A DNA stretch of 64,000 bases from an uncultured Pelagibacteraceae bacterium (GTDB lineage Bacteria; Pseudomonadota; Alphaproteobacteria; Pelagibacterales; Pelagibacteraceae), in contig CACGJB010000001.1 of NCBI GenBank assembly GCA_902573295.1, positions 1-64,000 of the forward strand, in the 5' to 3' direction. Position 1 is the first letter of the stretch. Each line of letters begins with the position of its first letter. A program made the position numbers and the translations under genes. Positions 56,685 to 64,000 of this stretch are shown piece by piece. Below the pieces are notes generated by a model. That model was not told where the DNA came from and made no database searches. It saw only the letters and a program-made list of their open reading frames with translations.

Positions 56685-57596
56685 TTATTTAAATAATAAA
56701 ACTAAAACTGCAAGAATGATAAGTGCTATTATTGAAGAAATTAAAATATACAACCTATGAATGTTTCTTCCTCTTAAATTAAAATAATGTCTTGCAACAC
56801 CAGAAATAACTGCAATAGCACATAATATTAACCAATTATATTGGTGATAAACTAAAAAGCTCGAATGCCCAGAAAGCATTATAAACAAAACTAAAAAAGT
56901 TGAATAATTGTTGTGAATTGATCGTTGTTTAGCTGCTAGAGATAAACTCATGTCAAATTTCTCGCCTCTTTCACTACTACTAATTATGTTCATTTGATTA
57001 GGGATAATTACTGTGAAAACATTACCAAACATATTAGATCCAATAATTAATCCAACACTTAAAATTGCAAATTTCGGACCAAATAATTTTGTAAGTCCAA
57101 ATGATACAACTGCTAGCAAAATTATTCCCAAGGATATAAATAAAATATTATTCTCAATTAATTTTGATTTACATAAAAGATCGTAAACAAACCAAGAAAC
57201 AATCAATGATAAGAGTGAGATAATAATCGCATAACTAGGAGGTATTAATAGAACTCGCTTATCAACCATTAATACACCAGCGTTATAGTAGTAAATTACA
57301 ACTAATAGCAACATTCCAGTTACAAAAGTTAAGTAACTTTGCCATTTGAAGATTACTAATCTATTCAAGTAATCTTGGGGTGGAGATGTTTTTAACCTTG
57401 AAAGTTTGTAAAAAAAACCAGAATGCATCAGATATCCTTCACCATCGATATCATCGCTTGTTATATTTTTATTTAAATTATTATCTAAGTAATTAAATAA
57501 AAAACTATTACCTACCCATAATATTGCGAATAATACATGGCCCCATCTTAGAATAACTTCTAACCATTTTATTGTATAAGGTAAAAATTCCATCAA
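56685..57596 (-). CDS. puuD: PuuD-like membrane urate oxidase domain (no cytochrome c tail)
   Basis: Integral membrane urate hydroxylase converting urate to 5-hydroxyisourate. The 303-residue protein has eight hydrophobic helices and the PuuD signatures: LRWGHVLFAILWVGNSFLFNYLD (near residues 16-38), GFFYKLSRLK, FKWQSYLTFVTGMLLLVVIYY (near 83-103) and AAKQRSIHNNYSTFLVLFIMLSGH. Typical PuuD ends with a cytochrome c (CxxCH) domain; none is present here and no such gene lies next to it. The electron acceptor must therefore differ or be encoded elsewhere. It overlaps guaD by 4 nt. Confidence 0.88.
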   Translation of the reverse strand: MMEFLPYTIKWLEVILRWGHVLFAILWVGNSFLFNYLDNNLNKNITSDDIDGEGYLMHSGFFYKLSRLKTSPPQDYLNRLVIFKWQSYLTFVTGMLLLVVIYYYNAGVLMVDKRVLLIPPSYAIIISLLSLIVSWFVYDLLCKSKLIENNILFISLGIILLAVVSFGLTKLFGPKFAILSVGLIIGSNMFGNVFTVIIPNQMNIISSSERGEKFDMSLSLAAKQRSIHNNYSTFLVLFIMLSGHSSFLVYHQYNWLILCAIAVISGVARHYFNLRGRNIHRLYILISSIIALIILAVLVLLFK

Positions 57597-58063
57597 TATT
57601 TTATTTTATCTACTTTTTTATCCCAAATTTCAAATGCTTTTAAAGCTTCATCTCTAAGCATTTGTACCATTTCAATTTTCCTATCATCAATTTTTTTTGG
57701 AATTTCTGTATAAATAAATGAGTCATCGAAATCTATATTTTTTGCATCTTCTCTAGTGTTTGCATAATATATTTTATCTAGTCTTGACCAATAAATTGCT
57801 GAAAGACACATCGGGCAAGGTTCACAGGAAGTATAAATCTCGCATCCAGAAAGATCAAAAGTATTTAAATTTTTACAGGCTTCTCGAATTGCTACTATTT
57901 CTCCATGAGCAGTGGGATCATTTATAGAAGTAACTTTATTTGAGCCCTCTGCAATAATCTTATCATTTTTAACTACAACACTTCCAAAGGGGCCTCCAAT
58001 AGTATTTGCACTATTTATTGAAAGTTCAATAGCTTTTGCCATAAATTTTTTTTTATCTTTCAT
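57593..58063 (-). CDS. guaD: Guanine deaminase (CDA-fold, GuaD)
   Basis: Zinc hydrolase converting guanine to xanthine. The 156-residue length equals that of Bacillus GuaD. The catalytic HGE is in DPTAHGEIVAIREACK (near residues 49-64) and zinc cysteines in SCEPCPMCLSAIYWSRL (near 79-95). The GuaD-specific YYANTREDAKNIDFDDSFIYTEI segment is clear. Its product is the substrate of the xanthine dehydrogenase genes immediately upstream on the same strand (1-nt gap). Overlaps puuD by 4 nt. Confidence 0.93.
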   Translation of the reverse strand: MKDKKKFMAKAIELSINSANTIGGPFGSVVVKNDKIIAEGSNKVTSINDPTAHGEIVAIREACKNLNTFDLSGCEIYTSCEPCPMCLSAIYWSRLDKIYYANTREDAKNIDFDDSFIYTEIPKKIDDRKIEMVQMLRDEALKAFEIWDKKVDKIKY

Positions 58064-58064
58064 T

Positions 58065-60368
58065 TTAATTTTTTATTTTATTTTTAATTTTGTTAATACT
58101 CATTAAAATTCTTTCAGGTGTTGCAGGTGCATTAAGTTCAGGTATAAACTGGTAATTTCCAATTGAAGCAACTGCATCTTTAATTGCATAAAAAACACTC
58201 ATGGCTAGCATCAAAGGAGGTTCACCAGTTGTTTTTGCTTTATTAACAACTTTTTCTTTATTTAATCCTTCTTTAAAAATTTCTACATTAAATTTTTTTG
58301 GAATATCACTTACTGCAGGTATTTTGTAAGTTGATGGAGAAAAGGTTGTAATCTGACCATCTGATTTCCACTTCAATTCCTCTATTGTCAGCCAACCTTG
58401 TCCTTGTACAAAACCACCCTCTATCTGGCCCAGTTCTAGTGCTGGATTTATTGGTTTCCCAGCATCATGTAAGATATCTACTCTTTCCAATATATTTTCA
58501 CCCGTCAATGTATCTACAGTTACTTCCGAAACAGCTGCTCCGTAACAAAAGTAATAAAACGGTCTCCCTCTAAATTTTTTTTTATCAAAATTTATTTTTG
58601 GTGTTGAATAGAAGCCTGATGATGAAAGAGAAATTCTATTTAAATATGCCTCTTGAATTATATTTTTAAATTCAAATTGTCTGTTTCCAAATATTATATA
58701 TTGATCTTTATAGACTGCCTCTTGATTATAGATCTTATATTTTTTCTTAATAAATTTTTCTAAATTTAATTTAATTTTTGCTACTGCATTTAACGCTGCA
58801 GCTCCGTTAAGGTCTGTAGTTGATGAAGCAGCGCTAGCTGAAGTATTTGGAACCTTAGCCGTATTTGTTGATGAAATATGAACTAAACCATAAGGTAATC
58901 CAAAAGAATTAGCCACTAATTGAGCTATCTTTGTATGGGTCCCCTGACCCATTTCAATACCTCCATGATTTAAATGAACACTTCCATCTGTATAAATATG
59001 AACTAATGCTCCAGCTTGATTTAAATGAATTGTTGTAAATGAAATACCAAATTTTAAAGGTGTAATAGCTATACCCTTCTTTTTAAATTTATTTTTTTCA
59101 TTAAATTTTCTTATGTCCAAATATCTTTTCTTGTAATTAGATTTACTTTCTAACTTTTTAAATATTTCATTAATGACATTATCTTCAACAGTCATTCCAT
59201 AATGAGTTACATTCCTTTTATCTTTTTGATAAAAATTTTTCTTTCTGACTTCTATAGGATCTTTTTGTAAATACCTTGAGATATTATCTATAATATTTTC
59301 TATAGCCATCATCCCTTGATTTCCACCAAAACCTCTAAATGCAGTTGAGGTTGGAATATTTGTTTTACATAAATTATTTGTTACCTCGATATCTGAAATA
59401 TAATATGCGTTATCTATATGAAGCAAAGCTCTCTCATTTATTGCAGCTGATAAATCAGGTGACATTCCACAATTTGAAGATAGGTTTACTTTTAATCCCT
59501 CAATAATTCCTTCATCATCAAAACCAACTTCATATTCAGATAAAAATTCATGTCTTTTACCAGTCAATATTATATCGTCATCTCTATCTAATCTTAATTT
59601 GACTGGCTGCCCTGATTTTTTTGCCAACAACGCACAAATACATGCCGTCATAAAATTTGTTTCCTTGCCACCAAACCCACCTCCGATTCTTCTGACTTCA
59701 ACATTTATTGAATTGCTTTTTTGATTAAACATTTTTGCAATTAATTGTTGTGTTTCCGATGGATGTTGCGTTGAACTATAGACTAAAAAATTATCATCTT
59801 CTTTAGGAACAACAAAAGCTGCTTGACCCTCTAAATAAAAGTGCTCTTGGCTTCCAGTTGTAAAATTTCCTTTTAAATTATTTTTTGAGTTTTTTATTTT
59901 TTTAGAAGGGTTACCTTTTTTAACTTTTCTAGGTTTAAATAAAAATTGCTTCTTACTTAAAGCTTCTTTTATTGTAATAACTGGTTTTAAATCTTCATAG
60001 GTAACTTTAGCTTTTAATACTGCCTTTCTAGCAAGTTCTGTAGTTGTGGCAGCTACAGCGAATAATGGCTGACCAAAAAACTCTATTTTTTTTTCTGGAA
60101 AAATTGGATCACCTTCAAAAACTGGACCTACGTCATTTCTACCAGGGATATCTCTTTGAGTAACTACCGATATCACTCCTTCACTTTTTTTTACTTCAGT
60201 GAGGTCTATATTTTTGATTATTGCATGAGCTTTTTTGCTTAAACCAATGGCGCCATAAATTGTATTTTTTGGCTCATTAATATCATCTGTGTACTCAGCG
60301 TATCCACTCACATGCTTATAGGCACTATCATGTGGTCTTATTTCCTCGATGTAGTTCTCTTTACTCAT
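58065..60368 (-). CDS. xdhB: Xanthine dehydrogenase, molybdopterin subunit
   Basis: Molybdenum subunit oxidising hypoxanthine and xanthine to urate. The 767-residue protein has the molybdopterin-binding motifs RRIGGGFGGKET (near residues 228-239), TAFRGFGGNQGMMAIE (near 336-351), GIEMGQGTHTKIAQL (near 467-481) and the catalytic Glu in KTTGEPPLMLAMSV near 728. Other hallmarks: AHAIIKNID, EAEHFYLEGQ-like QEHFYLEGQAA. Starts directly after xdhA (60368/60369). Substrate inferred from urate pathway neighbours. Confidence 0.95.
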   Translation of the reverse strand: MSKENYIEEIRPHDSAYKHVSGYAEYTDDINEPKNTIYGAIGLSKKAHAIIKNIDLTEVKKSEGVISVVTQRDIPGRNDVGPVFEGDPIFPEKKIEFFGQPLFAVAATTTELARKAVLKAKVTYEDLKPVITIKEALSKKQFLFKPRKVKKGNPSKKIKNSKNNLKGNFTTGSQEHFYLEGQAAFVVPKEDDNFLVYSSTQHPSETQQLIAKMFNQKSNSINVEVRRIGGGFGGKETNFMTACICALLAKKSGQPVKLRLDRDDDIILTGKRHEFLSEYEVGFDDEGIIEGLKVNLSSNCGMSPDLSAAINERALLHIDNAYYISDIEVTNNLCKTNIPTSTAFRGFGGNQGMMAIENIIDNISRYLQKDPIEVRKKNFYQKDKRNVTHYGMTVEDNVINEIFKKLESKSNYKKRYLDIRKFNEKNKFKKKGIAITPLKFGISFTTIHLNQAGALVHIYTDGSVHLNHGGIEMGQGTHTKIAQLVANSFGLPYGLVHISSTNTAKVPNTSASAASSTTDLNGAAALNAVAKIKLNLEKFIKKKYKIYNQEAVYKDQYIIFGNRQFEFKNIIQEAYLNRISLSSSGFYSTPKINFDKKKFRGRPFYYFCYGAAVSEVTVDTLTGENILERVDILHDAGKPINPALELGQIEGGFVQGQGWLTIEELKWKSDGQITTFSPSTYKIPAVSDIPKKFNVEIFKEGLNKEKVVNKAKTTGEPPLMLAMSVFYAIKDAVASIGNYQFIPELNAPATPERILMSINKIKNKIKN

Positions 60369-61805
60369 TTAATTTACTCTTGATAACTTATTAGAATTTA
60401 TTTCTACGAAACATTTCATCAATAAATTTTTTGCTATCTCTAGTCTATATTCTTTACTGGCTCTCATGTCACCAATGGGACTTAAATCTTTTTCTAAATA
60501 ATTTTTTGCTTGATCAAAAGTATTGATGGTAAGAGGCTTATTTTTAAGAATTTTTTCACATGCTTTAGCTCTTTTTGGTACAGCAGCCATGCCTCCATAT
60601 GCAATATAAACCTCTTTAATTTTATTATTATTAATCTCAAAATTAAAAGATCCACAAACTGATGAAATATCATCATCAAATCTTTTTGAAATCTTAAATG
60701 CCTTAAAAATGTTTTTCTTAAATAATGGTATTTTTATTGAGTAAATAAATTCATTATTTTTTAATTTAGTTTTTCTATAATCAAGAAAAAAATTATTTAA
60801 AGGTAATACTTTTCTTTTATTATAACTTTCAATTAAAACCTCTGCATTTAAGGATAATAGAATTGGCAGTGAGTCGCCAATTGGAGATGCTGTTGCAATA
60901 TTACCGCCTATAGTTCCAACATTTCGAATTTGAACAGAGCCATATCTTTTTAGAACTAAATAAAAATCTGGATAATATTTTTTAATTTCTTTTTCAAATT
61001 TTATTAAAGGTGTGGCAGAGCCAACTTCTAAATAATTTTTACTTACTTTGATAAAATCTAATTCATTAATTTCTTTTAAATCAATTATAAATGGAATTTC
61101 TTTTCTCTCTTTTGTAACTTTTAAAGATAAGTCGGTACCTCCAGCAAGAAAACTAAAATTAGAATGTTTTTTAATTATATCTTTTAAATCTTTAATATTT
61201 TTTGGTGAAAAATAAATTTTATCATCTTTTTTAATATAAATATTTTTTGGTTTAATTTTTTTTAATTGCTGAATAATTTTATTTTTATTTTTTGTAAATT
61301 GATCATTTTTATTTATTTTATTTAAACTTTTGGCAGCATCAATTATAGGCCTATAACCAGTACAACGACATAAATTACCAGATATAGAGTCTGTTATTAA
61401 TTCATCATCAAGCCTTTTATTATTTTTAAACATTGAAAATAAAGACATAACAAATCCTGGTGTACAGAATCCACATTGAGAACCATGGAATTTTACCATC
61501 GCATTTTGCACTGGGTGAAGTTTTCCATTTTGAGATACTAAATCTTCAACAATTAGAAGCTGCTTACCATTCAATGATGGAACAAATGAAATACAGGAAT
61601 TAATTGCTTTATATTCAATTTTATTATCAACTAATTCACCTAAAACAATTGTACATGCACCACAACCACCCTCTGAACATCCTTCTTTAGTTCCTGTCTT
61701 TTTTAATTCAGTTCTTATATAATTAAGTAACGTTTGATTAGGATCGGGGTTTTTGATTACTATAAGCTTGTCATTTAATAGAAATTTAACAGAACTCGAT
61801 ATCAC
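60369..61805 (-). CDS. xdhA: Xanthine dehydrogenase, Fe-S and FAD subunit
   Basis: Electron-transfer subunit with two [2Fe-2S] clusters and FAD. The 478-residue protein has the plant-type cluster motif CSEGGCGACTIVLGE (residues about 39-53), the second cluster CGFCTPGFVMSLF and GNLCRCTGYRPII (about 104-156), and the FAD domain with FLAGGTDLSLKV (near 216) and RNVGTIGGNIATASPIGDSLP (near 290-310). NAD+ is the likely acceptor. It follows uraH with no gap, so uraH-xdhA-xdhB-guaD-puuD is one transcription unit. Confidence 0.95.
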   Translation of the reverse strand: MISSSVKFLLNDKLIVIKNPDPNQTLLNYIRTELKKTGTKEGCSEGGCGACTIVLGELVDNKIEYKAINSCISFVPSLNGKQLLIVEDLVSQNGKLHPVQNAMVKFHGSQCGFCTPGFVMSLFSMFKNNKRLDDELITDSISGNLCRCTGYRPIIDAAKSLNKINKNDQFTKNKNKIIQQLKKIKPKNIYIKKDDKIYFSPKNIKDLKDIIKKHSNFSFLAGGTDLSLKVTKERKEIPFIIDLKEINELDFIKVSKNYLEVGSATPLIKFEKEIKKYYPDFYLVLKRYGSVQIRNVGTIGGNIATASPIGDSLPILLSLNAEVLIESYNKRKVLPLNNFFLDYRKTKLKNNEFIYSIKIPLFKKNIFKAFKISKRFDDDISSVCGSFNFEINNNKIKEVYIAYGGMAAVPKRAKACEKILKNKPLTINTFDQAKNYLEKDLSPIGDMRASKEYRLEIAKNLLMKCFVEINSNKLSRVN

Positions 61806-62156
61806 TTAACTACCTCTATAAGTAGAATAACTCCAAGGTGAAACAAGCAAAGGAACATGGTAATGTTGTGAGGGATCTGAAATACCAAATCTTATAACAA
61901 CATCATCCAAGAATGGTACATCGCTAGCTGAAGATATATTTTTAAAATAATCACCAATATGAAAAACTAATTCATATTTGCCCTTAATAAAAACATCTCC
62001 CTCTGCTAGTGGTGAGTTAGCTCTGCCATCGTCATTGAGTTTTGTTGACGTTAATTTTTTTCGTTCTGAATTATTAATATAAAACAACTCAACCAAGATA
62101 CCTTTGCCAGGTTTACCAGAATACACATCTAAAACATGAGTTGTGAGCTTTGTCAT
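61806..62156 (-). CDS. uraH: 5-hydroxyisourate hydrolase
   Basis: Transthyretin-like enzyme hydrolysing 5-hydroxyisourate to OHCU. The 116-residue protein has the N-terminal TTHVLDVYSGKPGKGILVEL motif with the catalytic His, the NDDGRANSPL segment (Arg near residue 46) and the diagnostic C-terminal YRGS. HYHVPLLVSPWSYSTYRGS is complete. It is the first gene of the minus-strand purine unit and divergent from uraD, with 47 bp between the start codons. Confidence 0.96.
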   Translation of the reverse strand: MTKLTTHVLDVYSGKPGKGILVELFYINNSERKKLTSTKLNDDGRANSPLAEGDVFIKGKYELVFHIGDYFKNISSASDVPFLDDVVIRFGISDPSQHYHVPLLVSPWSYSTYRGS

Positions 62157-62203
62157 AAAATTATAGTATCATTTAATTTTAAACTTAAATTATTTAAAGT
62201 TAT
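62157..62203. promoter_or_regulatory. Divergent promoter region between uraH and uraD
   Basis: Only 47 bp separate two divergent start codons of consecutive pathway enzymes, so promoters for both units, if not further inside genes, overlap here. It contains an inverted repeat TAATTT (62174-62179) - 7 nt - AAATTA (62187-62192), near the middle. No strong sigma-70 elements can be named because the region is almost pure A/T. A shared operator is possible but not shown. Confidence 0.35.
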
Positions 62204-62701
62204 ATGAGAACAATAGATAACATTAACGATCTAAACAAGTCTGATTTTTTGTCTATATTTGGTAATGTTTTTGAAAAAACTGAATCAGTTGCTTTGGAAG
62301 CTTTTGAGTTAAAACCATTTAAAAACTTCGAAGATATCGTGTTTAAAATGCTTGATATTTATGAAAATTACGAAAAGAATAAAATTTTAGAGATTTTAAA
62401 TGCACATCCAGAGCTTGCTGTGGCAAAAAAGATGACATCTGAATCTATATCAGAACAAGCCTCAGCAAAATTAAACCAATGTTCTAATGACGAATATGAG
62501 GAATTTAAAAAATTAAATTCAGAATATAAAAAAAAGTTTAATTTTCCTTTTATAATTGCCGTAAAAGGTAAAGATAAAAATGAAATTTTGAATAATTTTA
62601 GACAAAGAATACAAAGTGATGTAGAAAGTGAATTTCTTGAAGCAAAAAAACAAGTAAAAAAAATTGCAACCTTTCGCTTAAATGAAATAAATAAAAAATG
62701 A
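62204..62701 (+). CDS. uraD: OHCU decarboxylase
   Basis: Converts OHCU to (S)-allantoin, the step after UraH. The 165-residue protein has FGNVFEKTESVALEAF near residue 20-35, the hallmark LNAHPELAVAKKMTSESISEQASA (near 65-88) with the catalytic His-Pro and Glu, and the C-terminal FIIAVKGKDKNEIL...FRQRIQSD (near 115-142). The stop overlaps the allantoicase start by 4 nt (ATGA). Complete pathway partner of uraH on the other strand. Confidence 0.95.
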   Translation: MRTIDNINDLNKSDFLSIFGNVFEKTESVALEAFELKPFKNFEDIVFKMLDIYENYEKNKILEILNAHPELAVAKKMTSESISEQASAKLNQCSNDEYEEFKKLNSEYKKKFNFPFIIAVKGKDKNEILNNFRQRIQSDVESEFLEAKKQVKKIATFRLNEINKK

Positions 62702-63684
62702 AAAAATTTATAAGTGCAAAAATGATTAACTTAGCAGATTCAAGAATTGGATCTAAAATTATTTATAAGACTGACGATTTTTTTGCAGCTGCTGATAGAA
62801 TTTTAAAATTAGATAATCCAGTTTTTAAAGATGGACTATTTGACAAACATGGTAAATGGATGGATGGATGGGAAACAAGGAGAAGAAGATCAAAAGGTTT
62901 TGATTATTTAATATTAAAACTTGGTAAACCTGGAAAAATATTTGATATAGACATTGACACAACACACTTCAATGGAAACCAACCCACACATGCTTCGTTA
63001 GAGGGTTGCTTAAGTAAAACAAAGCCTAATAAGAAAACAAAATGGATTTCTTTACTAAGCAAAAAAAAACTTGGGCCAAGCCGAAACCATAGCTTCAAAT
63101 CAAAAAACAAATCTGTTTTTAATTATATAAGACTAAACATTTTTCCAGATGGCGGAGTTGCAAGACTAAGACTTTATGGAAAAATTGAAATGGAGAAAAA
63201 CTTTTTAAGCAATAAAACTATCAACCTTACATCTGTTTTGAATGGAGCTTCAATTATTGGTTGTAATAATGAACATTTTGGCAGAGCTGAAAATATCATT
63301 GCACCAGGCAAAGGAAAAAATATGGGAGATGGTTGGGAAACTAGAAGAAGTAGAGGAAAAAACTTTGATTGGCTTATAATAAAATTTGGAAAACCAGGAT
63401 TAATAAAAAAACTAGAGATTGATACCCATCATTTTAAAGGAAACTATCCCGATAGTTGTTCAATTCAAACTGCAAGTATTTCAAAAGATCTATCCAATAA
63501 ATCAATTGTCAATAATTCAAAAAATTGGAAGTTTATTTTAAATAAATCAAAACTATCAGCTCACAAGAAACATATTTTTAAAAAATTCTTAATAAAAAGA
63601 AGTAAGGAAAACTATCTTAAGATAAATATTTATCCAGACGGTGGAATTTCAAGAATAAGGGCATTTGGAAAATTTGTGAAATGA
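62698..63684 (+). CDS. alc: Allantoicase
   Basis: Hydrolyses allantoate to ureidoglycolate and urea. The 328-residue protein has the family start MINLADSRIGSKIIYKTDDFFAA and two homologous halves, seen in repeated motifs: DGWETRRRRSKGFDYLILKLGKPG (near residues 58-81) and GDGWETRRSRGKNFDWLIIKFGKPG (near 213-237), each followed by a DTHHF/DTTHF site and an IYPDGG/IFPDGG strand. The allantoate-producing allantoinase was not seen in the window. Starts ATGA after uraD and ends ATGA before allA. Confidence 0.94.
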   Translation: MKKFISAKMINLADSRIGSKIIYKTDDFFAAADRILKLDNPVFKDGLFDKHGKWMDGWETRRRRSKGFDYLILKLGKPGKIFDIDIDTTHFNGNQPTHASLEGCLSKTKPNKKTKWISLLSKKKLGPSRNHSFKSKNKSVFNYIRLNIFPDGGVARLRLYGKIEMEKNFLSNKTINLTSVLNGASIIGCNNEHFGRAENIIAPGKGKNMGDGWETRRSRGKNFDWLIIKFGKPGLIKKLEIDTHHFKGNYPDSCSIQTASISKDLSNKSIVNNSKNWKFILNKSKLSAHKKHIFKKFLIKRSKENYLKINIYPDGGISRIRAFGKFVK

Positions 63685-64000
63685 AAGTAATAAAAGCAAA
63701 AAAAATTACTAAAAAAAATTTTTCTAAATTTGGTCAATTAATAGATACGTCAAAAAAAAAACCTATAAATATTAATGATGGATATGCAAAAAGATTTGAT
63801 AATTTGATAAATTTAGATGCATCTAAAAACAAAGGGAAAGCAATTGTTAGTATTTTTAAAGCAAAAAAAAGAAAGTTTCCTATGAAAATTGATATGATGG
63901 AAAAACATCCTTTGGGAAGCCAAGCCTTTATACCTATGGAAGATACAAAATTTTTAGTGTTTGTAGCACCAAAAGGAGATAAGCCAGATGTAAATAAAAT
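63681..64000 (+). CDS. allA: Ureidoglycolate lyase, N-terminal part (cut by window end)
   Basis: Splits ureidoglycolate into glyoxylate and urea. The first 106 codons are present: MKVIKAKKITKKNFSKFGQL, then DGYAKRFDNLINLD and AIVSIFKAKKRKFPMKIDMMEKHPLGSQAFIPM (in pieces). The MEKHPLGSQAF motif, with its catalytic/metal His, is diagnostic of AllA. It starts on the allantoicase stop (ATGA). The gene continues past 64000. Confidence 0.92.
   Translation, partial: MKVIKAKKITKKNFSKFGQLIDTSKKKPININDGYAKRFDNLINLDASKNKGKAIVSIFKAKKRKFPMKIDMMEKHPLGSQAFIPMEDTKFLVFVAPKGDKPDVNK

Overview
The window is an AT-rich (roughly 70% A+T by eye), extremely gene-dense bacterial chromosome segment. It carries about 70 protein genes, no rRNA, tRNA, transposase, integrase or CRISPR array, and no gap above 300 bases without a gene. 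Gene content and order point to an alphaproteobacterium of the SAR11 group (Candidatus Pelagibacter or a close relative): a carotenoid-to-retinal gene set, an alphaproteobacterial cox operon (coxB-coxA-ctaB-small ORF-ctaG-coxC-surf1-thrC), very short spacers, many ATGA start/stop overlaps and 1-14 nt gene overlaps. The taxon call is inference from content, not from a marker comparison.

Layout. 1-3283: end of crtI, then crtB, crtY and a Brp/Blh-type beta-carotene dioxygenase, i.e. phytoene to retinal, running into ispH, thrB and rnhA. 5609-12983 (minus): aa3 cytochrome c oxidase subunits II, I and III with assembly factors CtaB, CtaG and Surf1, a 41-residue membrane peptide, threonine synthase and a peroxiredoxin. 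13045-17297: rsmE, a haloacid dehalogenase-like protein, a small Cys protein with DoxX, pirin and quinone oxidoreductase, and a DUF2721 protein. 17350-25036: ubiA, then an envelope block (MsbA-like exporter, waaA, lpxK, lpxL-like) followed by purD and rsmD. 25033-31419 (minus): HAD protein, ribF, ileS, lspA, a DUF3035-like lipoprotein and a short pgi. 31487-33580: groES-groEL with a heat-shock-type promoter and a clear terminator. 33799-46288: typA and a mixed set including TldD/PmbA, Cfa, a lysine-rich coiled-coil protein, a DapA-family aldolase, a GT9 glycosyltransferase and a membrane-anchored J-domain protein. 46304-48965: an oligopeptidase B-like protease and hsp20. The hsp20 gene has a matching heat-shock promoter and a leader that can fold as a ROSE-type RNA thermometer.

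48976-64000 is a purine scavenging island. It holds an NCS2 nucleobase permease, a nucleoside-type BMP ABC transporter (ATPase, two permeases, binding protein) with an adjacent CDA-fold deaminase, a purine phosphoribosyltransferase, guanine deaminase, xanthine dehydrogenase (two subunits), a PuuD-type membrane urate oxidase without its usual cytochrome c tail, HIU hydrolase, OHCU decarboxylase, allantoicase and the start of ureidoglycolate lyase. Together they would take guanine/xanthine through urate and allantoin to glyoxylate and nitrogen. Allantoinase is the one step not seen here.

No dedicated DNA-binding transcription regulator was recognised anywhere in the 64 kb. Control elements that can be read from the sequence are two RpoH-like promoters, a ROSE-like leader, a hairpin over the start of the NCS2 permease gene, an 11-bp repeat pair upstream of the nucleoside transporter operon, and three intrinsic terminators.
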